Shown here piece after piece: positions 7,829 to 16,409 of a stretch of DNA of 64,000 bases. The notes under the pieces were generated by a model, which did no database searches, had not been told where the DNA came from, and saw only the letters and a program-made list of their open reading frames with translations. The stretch comes from Paenibacillus silvae. Its GTDB lineage: Bacteria > Bacillota > Bacilli > Paenibacillales > Paenibacillaceae. The translations under genes were made by a program, and so were the position numbers. Each line of letters begins with the position of its first letter. The stretch's first letter is position 1. The stretch is taken from positions 62,001-126,000 of the forward strand of contig NZ_BMFU01000001.1 in the NCBI RefSeq assembly GCF_014639235.1, in the 5' to 3' direction.

Positions 7829-9115
7829 TTACAGTTCAATGAAATCTTCAAGTAAATAACCGTATTTCTCATATTCACCTTTTTGCAGCTCTACCTGATA
7901 AATGACATCATTCTCATCATATTCAGTGTCAACGACATCCCCGATCTTGTATAACACAGAGGTAAGATCACCGCGCTCAGCCGGAATACGGAAGCGTTTC
8001 GTATCTCCCGTAAGCTCAGCCTGAATCAATTCACGAATTCTGATCAGGTCTGATGGATCCAGCGCACTTACTTTGATATGATTTTTATCCAGCGGCAGCA
8101 TCTCAAGCTGCTCCGGCGTGCAGGCATCCTTTTTATTGTACAGGACCAGCTGAGGCTTGTCCCCGGCACCAAGCTGCTGAAGTATCGCGTTAACTGTGTT
8201 GATCTGATCCTCACGCATCTCGGATGAAGCATCTACAACATGCAGGATGAGATCCGCTTCATTTACCTCTTCCAAGGTAGCACGAAAAGCCGCAACCAGA
8301 TCATGAGGCAGGTTTTGAATAAAACCAACCGTATCGGTCAGCACAATTTCCTTGCCACTTGGCAGTTCCATCGTACGTGACGTTGGATCGAGTGTAGCAA
8401 AGAGCTGATCTTGAATATATACATCTGCATCCGTTAGCTGCTTGAGCAGTGTAGATTTACCTGCATTCGTGTAACCCACCAGCGCCACTTGAATAATGCC
8501 CGTTTTTTTACGACGCTCCCGATGCAGTTTACGATGACGTGTAACCTCTTCCAAATGCCGCTTCAAGTCGTCAATGCGTCCCCGAATATGACGGCGATCG
8601 GTCTCCAGTTTGCTTTCTCCTGGCCCTCTTGTTCCGATTCCGCCGCCCAGCCGAGACAGATTTTTACCGTGCCCGGACAACCTCGGCAGCAGATAGCTGT
8701 GCTGAGCCAGCTCTACCTGAATGATACCTTCTCGCGTGCTGGCACGTTGAGCGAAAATATCCAGAATCAGCTGGGTACGGTCGATAATTTTCAAATCCAG
8801 CGTCTCTTCCAGGTTGCGAACCTGAGCTCCCGACAACTCCTGATCAAAAATAGCTGTAGTCGCACCAAGCTCATCAGCAACGAGACGAAGCTCTTCAACC
8901 TTCCCCTTACCGATAAACCACTTCGTATCGCGTGTTTCCCGGTTTTGTGTTAAAACGCTTAGCACTTCAACACCTGCCGTTTCGGCAAGCTTTACAAGCT
9001 CCTGCAGGGAGTATTCGTGATTAATACCTGAACGCTTGACCTCATCCGTAACCAGACTGACCAGGATTGCACGATCTTTTTTGGTCGTATCCGTATTATG
9101 TGTACTTGTTGTCAT
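7829..9115 (-). CDS. hflX: GTPase HflX, ribosome-associated
   Basis: HflX is an OBG-type GTPase that binds the 50S subunit and splits stalled or stressed ribosomes. The protein has 428 residues. Residues 1-190 form the glycine-rich HflX domain (GIGTRGPGESKLETDRR) with a coiled linker. The G domain follows with P-loop GYTNAGKSTLL, switch DTVGFIQNLPHDLVAAF, the NKKD guanine motif and SALD. A short C-terminal domain ends GYLLEDFIEL. AAGGAG is 11 bases upstream of the ATG. Order and strand match the Bacillus spoVK-hflX-ynbB cluster. Nothing is unusual. Confidence 0.97.
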   Translation of the reverse strand: MTTSTHNTDTTKKDRAILVSLVTDEVKRSGINHEYSLQELVKLAETAGVEVLSVLTQNRETRDTKWFIGKGKVEELRLVADELGATTAIFDQELSGAQVRNLEETLDLKIIDRTQLILDIFAQRASTREGIIQVELAQHSYLLPRLSGHGKNLSRLGGGIGTRGPGESKLETDRRHIRGRIDDLKRHLEEVTRHRKLHRERRKKTGIIQVALVGYTNAGKSTLLKQLTDADVYIQDQLFATLDPTSRTMELPSGKEIVLTDTVGFIQNLPHDLVAAFRATLEEVNEADLILHVVDASSEMREDQINTVNAILQQLGAGDKPQLVLYNKKDACTPEQLEMLPLDKNHIKVSALDPSDLIRIRELIQAELTGDTKRFRIPAERGDLTSVLYKIGDVVDTEYDENDVIYQVELQKGEYEKYGYLLEDFIEL

Positions 9116-9230
9116 CTATAGCTTCACTCCTTCTGTTCCGTCTCTGATGCCACTGAATCCGAATGATCCCTTGGCAATGCTAAAGCCGAACCGGTTAGCC
9201 CGGCCGGCTCTGTTAAAAGGCTATTATCGC

Positions 9231-10202
9231 TTACTTTCGTTCAAACTTCAAATCCTCTGTACGAATGGTCATTAACTCCAGCTTGCCCGGACTTCCATCC
9301 GAGTATTGCTCAAGCAAACGAACAGCTTGATGTCTGATCGACCTCTCAATCGCATTCCTCACATATCTGGCGTTGCTAAACGCATGCAGCGAATCATTTT
9401 TTTCCTGAAGAAGATGCTGCTTTAACTTGAGTATGGTCTGTGGCATCAAAATATAGTCACGTTCTTTTGCCATCATTTCAGAGATTTGAATCAATTGATC
9501 AATCGTGTAGTCTGGAAATTCAACCTGAATTGGAAAACGGGAAGGCAACCCCGGATTCGTCTGCAGAAAAAAATCAATCTCCTCCGAGTACCCGGCCAGG
9601 ATCAGAATAAACTGGTTTTTGTGATCCTCCATGGACTTGACCAACGTATCGATTGCTTCCTTGCCAAAATCCTTCTCCCCGCCCCGGGCAAGACTGTATG
9701 CCTCGTCGATGAATAAAATACCGCCAAGGGCCTTTTTGACCAAATCTCTGGTCTTCTGCGCCGTATGGCCAATGTACTCACCGACCAGATCGGCGCGTTC
9801 CACTTCAATCAGATGCCCTTTACTGAGCACACCCATCTTCTGAAACATTTTGGCGACAATTCTGGCAACCGTTGTTTTCCCCGTGCCGGGATTTCCTTTG
9901 AAAACCATATGATACACATGTGCACCGCTAAGCAAACCTGCCTCTGAGCGCATCTGTGCAATCTGAAGGAAAGCATAGATTTCAAACACCAGTTCCTTGA
10001 TATTTTCGAGTCCAACCAGCTGCTCCAGTTCACCTTGAATCTCCTGAAAGTGAGTGTGTTTTGTTACACTCTTGGCCGCCTGTACTGAAATTGCTTCATC
10101 TTTGGCAAGAATTTGAGGCTCCTGGTTACGTAACACCACATTAATTTGTCTGGATGGTCTGCCTCCCGGTTGCCCTCCTGCAGCCATGACCCGTCCGTTC
10201 AT
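9231..10202 (-). CDS. spoVK: Stage V sporulation protein K, AAA ATPase
   Basis: A 323-residue AAA ATPase of the SpoVK/CbbX type, made in the mother cell and needed for late spore maturation in Bacillus. One AAA domain covers residues 60-300: Walker A GNPGTGKTTVARIVAKMF, Walker B ILFIDEAYSLA, the sensor region FILILAGYSEE and arginine-finger region NPGLPSRFPIQVEFPDY. The N-terminal 55 residues are basic and variable. A ribosome site AGAGGTGAT precedes the ATG. It sits just upstream of hflX as in Bacillus. Substrate and partner are not evident from the sequence. Confidence 0.94.
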   Translation of the reverse strand: MNGRVMAAGGQPGGRPSRQINVVLRNQEPQILAKDEAISVQAAKSVTKHTHFQEIQGELEQLVGLENIKELVFEIYAFLQIAQMRSEAGLLSGAHVYHMVFKGNPGTGKTTVARIVAKMFQKMGVLSKGHLIEVERADLVGEYIGHTAQKTRDLVKKALGGILFIDEAYSLARGGEKDFGKEAIDTLVKSMEDHKNQFILILAGYSEEIDFFLQTNPGLPSRFPIQVEFPDYTIDQLIQISEMMAKERDYILMPQTILKLKQHLLQEKNDSLHAFSNARYVRNAIERSIRHQAVRLLEQYSDGSPGKLELMTIRTEDLKFERK

Positions 10203-10316
10203 TCGCCATCACCTCTATTTTATCGGGCTGATCTCTCCTGATTATTAATGTATTCTATCAGTTGCCCAGATATTAGAAGGATGTACAACAAAAATTGTGG
10301 TGAGAAGCATCACACC

Positions 10317-10880
10317 CTAGACCTGAATGTTTTTGCGAAACTCACCGTTCTCGAATAACGTCTGTCTATGCTTCAGTGATAACTGAAAGTATGGAAAAAC
10401 ATGCGCATCAATAGCGTGCAGCAGCTCCTTGGCCGTTTTGTTCGCGAGATCGTAATCCCCCGTTGTGATATGTTTACGAGACAAGGCATCCTCGAGTTCA
10501 TCCTCATCCAGCAAAAAAATCTCTCCGTCCTTCAGCACAACAACATCCAGGTATAGATCGTCAAACCACGGAACACCCTGATCTGTGATTCCCTGGCTGC
10601 GGCAAGTATCAATATACCACTCTATAATCCGCTGCTGATCATCAAACATCGCCGTCACAACAAAATGTTCTCCCTTTGGATAATATTGCAGCCAGGAATA
10701 TCCCTTATCCGCAATACAGAAGGTCGTGCCTCCATACGTCTTCCACAAGGGTTCTTTCAAATCCTGTATGGTATACAGCGTAATGTAACCTGTAAAAATT
10801 TTGGACTGAACGAACCGGCATGTAAATTGTCGGTTCGTAATCCGGCGCCAGTTTGCGCGATCCCCGAATTTCCGTTTCAT
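10317..10880 (-). CDS. DUF402 family protein
   Basis: This 187-residue protein matches the DUF402 family (FomD-like/YgaC-type). Members include nucleotide and phosphonate-nucleotide hydrolases, but the role of the Bacillales version is not firmly known. Family features seen are WLQYYPKGEHFVVTAMFD, EWYIDTC, the metal-binding acidic motif GVPWFDDLYLDVVVLKDG and DEDELEDAL. GAGGGG precedes the ATG. The gene sits alone between spoVK and the PBP gene. Just after its stop an imperfect hairpin (about 10295-10315) runs into AATTTTTG on the minus strand and may terminate it. Confidence 0.85.
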   Translation of the reverse strand: MKRKFGDRANWRRITNRQFTCRFVQSKIFTGYITLYTIQDLKEPLWKTYGGTTFCIADKGYSWLQYYPKGEHFVVTAMFDDQQRIIEWYIDTCRSQGITDQGVPWFDDLYLDVVVLKDGEIFLLDEDELEDALSRKHITTGDYDLANKTAKELLHAIDAHVFPYFQLSLKHRQTLFENGEFRKNIQV

Positions 10881-11103
10881 ACGAACCCCTCTTTGCCGAC
10901 TGCAGATCCACGATCTGCTTTTAGATTGGTGAACAATGATACGTCTGCTTTGAAGTCAGGACGACCAGCCTGCTCAACACAACGTATTCGAATAGTTACA
11001 GCTTACCATATTTAACGTATACACTCAAAACGAAGTCTTCTGTACAGTTTATCATGTGGCGTGACTTTTTTGATATCGTCTATCAGCCTGTCTTTCCGGC
11101 AGT

Positions 11104-11138
11104 AAAAAAACTGCTTCACCGGCGAACCGGGAAGCAGT
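11104..11138 (-). terminator. Terminator of the class A PBP gene
   Basis: On the minus strand CTGCTTC-CCGG-TTCG-CCGG-T-GAAGCAG is followed by a seven-base T run. The UUCG tetraloop and GC core make this a strong intrinsic terminator, 42 bases past the PBP stop. Confidence 0.92.
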
Positions 11139-11179
11139 CTCATAAAAATCAGGATATTGAATTGTGAAGCAGCGGCTAC

Positions 11180-13843
11180 TTAACCTCCTGAATCTGTTTG
11201 AGGCGTAGAAGGAGCTTCGGTCCCTCCGTTATCCCCATTGGTTCCACTATCAGGCGTGACCACTTCACCCGGGGTTGTTATGGCTCCGTCACTCGGGCCT
11301 TCACTTCCAGGGTCTGTTGTTCCCTGCCCCGGAGGTGTGCCCCCGCCCGGCTGACCGTTGCCAGAGCCGTTACCGCCATTGTTGTTTCCATTGTTTTCAT
11401 TTCCGTTTCCATTATTACCATTACCGTTATTTCCGTTGTCACTACCATTGCCATTGTTGCCGTTCGGATTTCCGTTATCCGTTCCCCCGTTGTCCGGATT
11501 ATCCGTTCCCGGCCCCTCTGGCTCGGTACCCGTTCCAGGTTCAGTTCCCGGATCAGGCTGCTGAGGATCAATCTCCTGAGCTTCGATCATAAGCGAAACG
11601 GTATTGGACGGACTTGTTTCCTGACCGGATGCCAGATCATAAGCCGTTACATAGTACTCATAGGTCAGACCTGGTAATGCACTCAAATCCTGCGCACTCG
11701 TTGATCCAACAGAGTCGATCAGATGGGTAAACTGAGCTTCTGACGTCTCCTTCCGGTAGATACGATACTGTGTATTCGCATCACCTGTTCCAGTCCAGTT
11801 CAACGAAACCGTCTGAGTTGAAGGATTGTACGATGCGCTCAGTCCACTTACCGATAGTTCGGGCTGTTGTGGTTCCTCTACAGGTGGTGGAGACGTTTGA
11901 CCTCCCTCAGGTGTTTTGAATTCCTTCACAGGAACACCTTTCAACGCATCACCCATGACCTTGGCAAAAAATGCTGCAGACAGCTTACTGCTGTTCTTGA
12001 GCATATGCTTGGCATCAGGATTGTCATAGCCCATCCAGACAGCACCGGTCCATTCTGGCGTATAACCAACAAACCACACATCACGGTTAGAGCTGTTACC
12101 AGCGATGCCACTCTGCACCGTTCCCGTTTTACCTGCCACCGGTCGATCCAGTCGTGCTGAACGTCCCGTACCGTCATTAACTACATTTTGCAGCATCTGT
12201 GTAAGCTGGTACGCATTCTGCTCACTCATCACACGTTTGGTCTCTGATTTATCGTGTTTATACGTTGTTTTACCAGAGCTATCCTGAATTTCTTTGATGG
12301 AATACGCCTGCTGGTACTCACCCAGATTGGCAAACGCACTGTACGCCTGTGCCATCTCCAGCGTATTGGTTCCTTTGCTCAGACCCCCAAGAGCGATAGC
12401 CAGGTTTTTATCCTGATCTGTCAGTTGAATACCTACGCTTTTCGCAAAATTAACCCCCGTGTTCACCCCGATCTTATCCAGCAGCCAAACGGCCGGAATA
12501 TTCTCGGACTTCGTAATGGCATCCGTCATACTAATCGTAGAGGAGTAGCCATGCAGGTTGCCCGGACAGTAGTTGCCGAAACACTGCTTCTGGTTACTAA
12601 GCTGTGAGTTCGCACTATATTGCCCTGTCTCTAATGCCGGAGCATAGGATACGATTGGTTTGAAGGCAGACCCCGGCTGTCTCCGGCTTTGCGTGACCCG
12701 GCTGTAACCTTTTGTCTGATAATCACGACCACCCAGCAATGCAACGAGACTGCCGTTTTCATGGTTCATAATAACCATCGAGCCTTGGACCTGCTGATCG
12801 TCCTTGCTTGACTCAAACAAACTGTCATCAGAGAATGCATTCTCCATTGCGGTTTGAGCCTGTGCATCCATCGTAGTATAAATTTTAAATCCGCCGATAT
12901 TCAGATCATCTTCCGTCATGCCTGTAACACGTTCCGCTTCTCGCAGAACATAGTCAATGAAGGCTTGATATTTTCTGTCCTTCTCAGGCGGAGTATATTT
13001 GTAATCCACTGCTTTGGCTTTGTCCATCTCTGCCTCGGTGATATAACCTTGCTCATACATTAATTGCAGCACTACACCGCGGCGTGCTTTCGAATCATTT
13101 GGATTGCTCAGCGGGTTATATGCAGATGGCCCTTTAGGCATTGCAGCCAATGTAGCGATCTCCCACAGGTCCAAATCTTTCAAATCGCTTTTTCCAAAAT
13201 AAAATTCAGATGCAGCCTTGATCCCGTAACGCTGATGGCCAAAGAAAATCCGGTTCAGGTACATTGTCAAAATCTCATCTTTGGAAAACTTACGTTCCAG
13301 CGCCATCGCAATCGATACCTCGGTTGCTTTCCGGAAGAACGTTTTATCACGCGACAGGAACATATTTTTGGCCAGCTGCTGGGTCAGCGTACTGCCGCCC
13401 TCTACCATGGAACGTGCCATGATATCTTTGACCGCTGCCCGGCCAATGGACCAGATATCTACACCTTGGTGCTCATAGAATCGTTTATCCTCTGTAGCAA
13501 CAAAGGCTTCTTTGACCAATTTCGGAATATCATCAGATTCCACAGGCTCCAGTTTTTTGATGGAGAGCTCGCCCATGATATTACCGTTGCGGTCATATAC
13601 TTTCGAAGTTTCATTAATTGTTGTTTTGTCCATGTTGGCTGTAAGCAGACGCTCGCCGCTGATCAAAATAAACAAATATCCGCCTAGCGCACAAAATATG
13701 GCAATGGCCATGGTGAAAAACAAAGTCCATCCAACGCGTTTACCCGTAATTTTTTTCTTTTTTGAGGTCTTAGGTTTCGCTTTTTGGTTTGACTTGTTAT
13801 TGGTGTTGCGATTATTAGACCTCGATAACGGATCGTTTGGCAT
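11180..13843 (-). CDS. Class A penicillin-binding protein (PBP1A/1B type) with FN3 domain and Asn/Gly-rich tail
   Basis: A bifunctional peptidoglycan synthase. The start is ATG 13843 (MPNDPLSRSNN) behind AGGAGG; longer in-frame starts lack a ribosome site. That gives 887 residues: a basic cytoplasmic N-terminus, one membrane helix near residues 40-62 (GWTLFFTMAIAIFCALGGYL), a GT51 glycosyltransferase (residues 90-270; catalytic Glu in ATEDKRFYEH, then GGSTLTQQLAKN), and a transpeptidase (SxxK motif GSAFKP, SxN in KSENIPA, KTG in VAGKTGT). An FN3 domain (ASYNPSTQTVSLNWTG) and about 130 residues rich in Asn, Gly and Pro follow. The tail probably lies in the wall. The gene has its own terminator. 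Confidence 0.95.
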   Translation of the reverse strand: MPNDPLSRSNNRNTNNKSNQKAKPKTSKKKKITGKRVGWTLFFTMAIAIFCALGGYLFILISGERLLTANMDKTTINETSKVYDRNGNIMGELSIKKLEPVESDDIPKLVKEAFVATEDKRFYEHQGVDIWSIGRAAVKDIMARSMVEGGSTLTQQLAKNMFLSRDKTFFRKATEVSIAMALERKFSKDEILTMYLNRIFFGHQRYGIKAASEFYFGKSDLKDLDLWEIATLAAMPKGPSAYNPLSNPNDSKARRGVVLQLMYEQGYITEAEMDKAKAVDYKYTPPEKDRKYQAFIDYVLREAERVTGMTEDDLNIGGFKIYTTMDAQAQTAMENAFSDDSLFESSKDDQQVQGSMVIMNHENGSLVALLGGRDYQTKGYSRVTQSRRQPGSAFKPIVSYAPALETGQYSANSQLSNQKQCFGNYCPGNLHGYSSTISMTDAITKSENIPAVWLLDKIGVNTGVNFAKSVGIQLTDQDKNLAIALGGLSKGTNTLEMAQAYSAFANLGEYQQAYSIKEIQDSSGKTTYKHDKSETKRVMSEQNAYQLTQMLQNVVNDGTGRSARLDRPVAGKTGTVQSGIAGNSSNRDVWFVGYTPEWTGAVWMGYDNPDAKHMLKNSSKLSAAFFAKVMGDALKGVPVKEFKTPEGGQTSPPPVEEPQQPELSVSGLSASYNPSTQTVSLNWTGTGDANTQYRIYRKETSEAQFTHLIDSVGSTSAQDLSALPGLTYEYYVTAYDLASGQETSPSNTVSLMIEAQEIDPQQPDPGTEPGTGTEPEGPGTDNPDNGGTDNGNPNGNNGNGSDNGNNGNGNNGNGNENNGNNNGGNGSGNGQPGGGTPPGQGTTDPGSEGPSDGAITTPGEVVTPDSGTNGDNGGTEAPSTPQTDSGG

Positions 13844-14009
13844 GTTACCTCCTGACTCCCTTTCAGTTGCATGTTTTCTATTTCTGTGACAGCACAAGCT
13901 TATATTAAACCTATTTTGCCCGGAATGAAAAGAACAACCCATATTAGGTTGCTCTGTTCACTTCCTATACATCTAGACGAAATGGTTTGATAAAAGGTTT
14001 CGAAATTTT

Positions 14010-14252
14010 TTAAGCTTCGCCGCCGTTGTCCTGCTGCATCAGCGATACGCTGCGTTGCGGCGTGAACGTGGAGATGGCATGCTTGTAGACCATTTGCTGG
14101 CGTCCGTCGCTGTCAATGACGATCGTAAAATTGTCAAATGCTTTGATCGTCCCGCGGATTTGGAAGCCATTGGTCAGATAGACCGTAGCCGGAATATTTT
14201 CTTTCCGCAGTTGGTTCAAGAACGTATCTTGGATGTTGATGGACTTGTTCAT
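14010..14252 (-). CDS. hfq: RNA chaperone Hfq
   Basis: An Sm-like hexameric RNA chaperone of 80 residues. The start is the ATG of MNKSINIQDTFLNQLRKEN at 14252; the ribosome site GGGGGT lies upstream and a longer frame would add 17 unrelated residues. Sm1 (NIPATVYLTNGFQIRGTIKA) and the Sm2 core (YKHAISTF, the proximal RNA-pocket motif) are intact. The C-terminal tail is short, as in Gram-positive Hfq. It follows miaA, the usual pairing, but a 417-base gap and a miaA terminator separate them, so hfq likely has its own promoter (TATAAT at 14332-14327, weak -35). Confidence 0.97.
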   Translation of the reverse strand: MNKSINIQDTFLNQLRKENIPATVYLTNGFQIRGTIKAFDNFTIVIDSDGRQQMVYKHAISTFTPQRSVSLMQQDNGGEA

Positions 14253-14616
14253 TAGCCGTACCCCCATTGGTTCATTTGAATTCATAGTGTAAGTAATATT
14301 CAATATCGCTGAGTAGCTTTCGTGCTATTATATCATGAACAGTTTCATATAATCCACAAAAACCCCTTGTCCCCCGTTCTACCACTCCATCCGTAGCAGT
14401 TGTAAATTAGAAGACTTATCCATTATACACCGCCTTACAGATTTGCAAAAGAGGGACAATCCCCAAATAAAAATCACTTAACATTGATTTATCGACAAAT
14501 AATATCCATATTATTCATCATGTCTAGAGCAGCAATGACACTTAAACCTTATCCTCTATGATCCGGTTTGAATCACATGGATAAATTTTTTTAAATTCAT
14601 AGCAAGCGAACAGCTA
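14253..14616. other. Intergenic region between hfq and miaA
   Basis: No gene is seen. On the minus strand CATGATATAAT (TATAAT at 14332-14327) is a plausible extended -10 for hfq with a poor -35 (TGGATT). The rest is AT-rich and unstructured as far as I can tell by eye. Confidence 0.4.
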
Positions 14617-14654
14617 TAAAAAAACCTCCTCCTTTTCTTGGAAAAGAACGAGGT
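14617..14654 (-). terminator. Terminator of miaA
   Basis: On the minus strand ACCTCG-TTCTTTTCC-AAGAAAAGGAGGAGGT is followed by seven Ts. The hairpin combines an ACCTC/GAGGT base with a CTTTTC/GAAAAG inner stem, 16 bases after the miaA stop. Confidence 0.8.
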
Positions 14655-14669
14655 ATCTTCTAATCAAAA

Positions 14670-15626
14670 TCAGGTGAATTGACGTGTTATCATTTCACTG
14701 ACTTGTTTATAATTCCCTTCAAAATTACCAGTATCCGTCACATCTACCCACTGAATATCCTTCATATGACGGAACCATGACAGCTGACGCTTGGCAAAGC
14801 GGCGTGTATCCCGTTTCAACCACTCCACCGCAGCCTCCCAGCTCACTTCATCTTGCAAATAAGCGGCTATCTCTTTATATCCCAAGCCCTGCATCGAAAT
14901 ATGCCCTCTCGCTACCCCGCGCTCCAGCAGCGCCTTCACTTCATGCACAAGTCCCTGCTCAATCATCAGATCGATTCGTTCCTCAACACGGGCGTACAAC
15001 TTCTGACGATCCATCGTAAGACCCACAATAAGCAGATCGTAAGGTGACTCTTTTTTCTGCACCGCAAGCTGCTCCGACCATTTTTCACCCGTCAGATGAA
15101 AGATTTCAAGTGCACGGACAATGCGCCGCTGATCATTCGGATGAAGACGTTCTGCACTCGCCGTATCAACTTCCCTCAACCGGTCATGAAGCGCCTGAGC
15201 TCCGTGTTGCTGTGCATAACTGAACTGTTCCTCCCTGAATGCCTCGTCCGAACCGCTATCCGAAAACTGAAAACCATAACATACCGATTCCACATACAAT
15301 CCCGTGCCGCCAACGATAAAGGGCAACTTACCTCGTCCATGAATCTCAGGAATCAGACGTGTGCAGCTCTCCTGAAACTCCGCAACGGAATACGGATATT
15401 CCGGTTCATGAATGTCAATGAGATGATGAGGAATGCCCTTCATTTCCTCAGGTGTAATTTTTGCGGTACCAATATCCATTTCCCGATAGACTTGCATCGA
15501 ATCTCCCGAGATGATCTCACAGTTAAAGGCCTGTGCCAGCTCGATGCTTAATCTCGTTTTACCTACTGCCGTTGGTCCGACCAGCACCAGCAGCTTGGGT
15601 TTTTGTTCAACTTCCGCTTTCAACAT
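14670..15626 (-). CDS. miaA: tRNA dimethylallyltransferase
   Basis: MiaA transfers a dimethylallyl group to A37 of tRNAs that read codons starting with U. The product has 318 residues with P-loop GPTAVGKTRLS, the substrate aspartate motif ISGDSMQVYREMDIGTAK, GGTGLYVES and the tRNA-binding region RRIVRALEIFHLTG. The start codon lies inside the end of the upstream methyltransferase gene (20-base overlap), so the two are translationally linked. A strong terminator follows before hfq. Confidence 0.97.
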   Translation of the reverse strand: MLKAEVEQKPKLLVLVGPTAVGKTRLSIELAQAFNCEIISGDSMQVYREMDIGTAKITPEEMKGIPHHLIDIHEPEYPYSVAEFQESCTRLIPEIHGRGKLPFIVGGTGLYVESVCYGFQFSDSGSDEAFREEQFSYAQQHGAQALHDRLREVDTASAERLHPNDQRRIVRALEIFHLTGEKWSEQLAVQKKESPYDLLIVGLTMDRQKLYARVEERIDLMIEQGLVHEVKALLERGVARGHISMQGLGYKEIAAYLQDEVSWEAAVEWLKRDTRRFAKRQLSWFRHMKDIQWVDVTDTGNFEGNYKQVSEMITRQFT

Positions 15627-16392
15627 TAATCACTCCGTACAACGTTTTTGCATTGGCCCGATCCAGCACCTGGAATCCAAGTCGGTCAAACTCTGCGCTG
15701 CCGCGTTTTTCTTTCATCACTACCCGCTTGCGGGCGACTCTTTTGGCCTCCACAATACTTTCTTCTGCTAATGCATGCGCATTCGCATAGTTTCGCAAAG
15801 GTTTGATTGCACTCGAATCCATCATGGGCTCACGGAACATCGGATCAAAATAAACGGTGTCACAGCTCCGATCCGGCAAGGAACGAAGCAGTTCCAGATG
15901 ATCCTGATTACGAAGCTCAATCCGTCGAAAGGCTTGATCGATATCGGGCTCGTTGCTCTCATAATGAGACATGCCATCCAGCAGCAAGGTATATAGCGCT
16001 TCAGAGCTTTCACATGCAATGACATGTCCTTGAAAACCTGTTGCCACCGCGAATACCAGGGAATCCGAACCCAGACCCGCCGTGCAATCCACAACCGTAT
16101 CTCCTTCAATGACAGCACCAGCTTCCAGCATAGGGTCAGGCTCTCCTCTTAATACACGTTTGGCGCGTACAAACCCCATACTCGGGTGAAATTCAAGCTC
16201 GGATGCATCCTTACGAAACAAGCGTGCTCTCCCTTTCAGCACCACCAGAATCTCCTGAATGCCATATTGCTCAAGCAATTTGGGCAGAGAAGTCCTGCTG
16301 CGCGGGACGTAAGTGCCTCCAGTCGAAGCAGCCAGCGCACGTGCACGCTCCACCAGCGAGGCCGCCTCCTTGTCACCCGTCGTTATATACAT
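15607..16392 (-). CDS. SAM-dependent methyltransferase, RsmJ-like
   Basis: A 261-residue class I methyltransferase. Motif I is VVDCTAGLGSDSLVFA and motif IV is TVYFDPMFREP. Both resemble RsmJ, the 16S rRNA m2G methyltransferase, which has AGLGRD and PPMFP-type motifs. The first 85 residues (TTGDKEAASLVERARALA onward) form an N-terminal domain also seen in these proteins. It sits between mutL (17 bases upstream) and miaA (overlap), so it is part of the mutS-mutL-miaA transcript. rRNA methylation is a reasonable guess; the substrate is not proven. GGGGGAT precedes the ATG. Confidence 0.85.
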   Translation of the reverse strand: MYITTGDKEAASLVERARALAASTGGTYVPRSRTSLPKLLEQYGIQEILVVLKGRARLFRKDASELEFHPSMGFVRAKRVLRGEPDPMLEAGAVIEGDTVVDCTAGLGSDSLVFAVATGFQGHVIACESSEALYTLLLDGMSHYESNEPDIDQAFRRIELRNQDHLELLRSLPDRSCDTVYFDPMFREPMMDSSAIKPLRNYANAHALAEESIVEAKRVARKRVVMKEKRGSAEFDRLGFQVLDRANAKTLYGVINVESGS

Positions 16393-16409
16393 AATATCCC
16401 CCTATAAAA

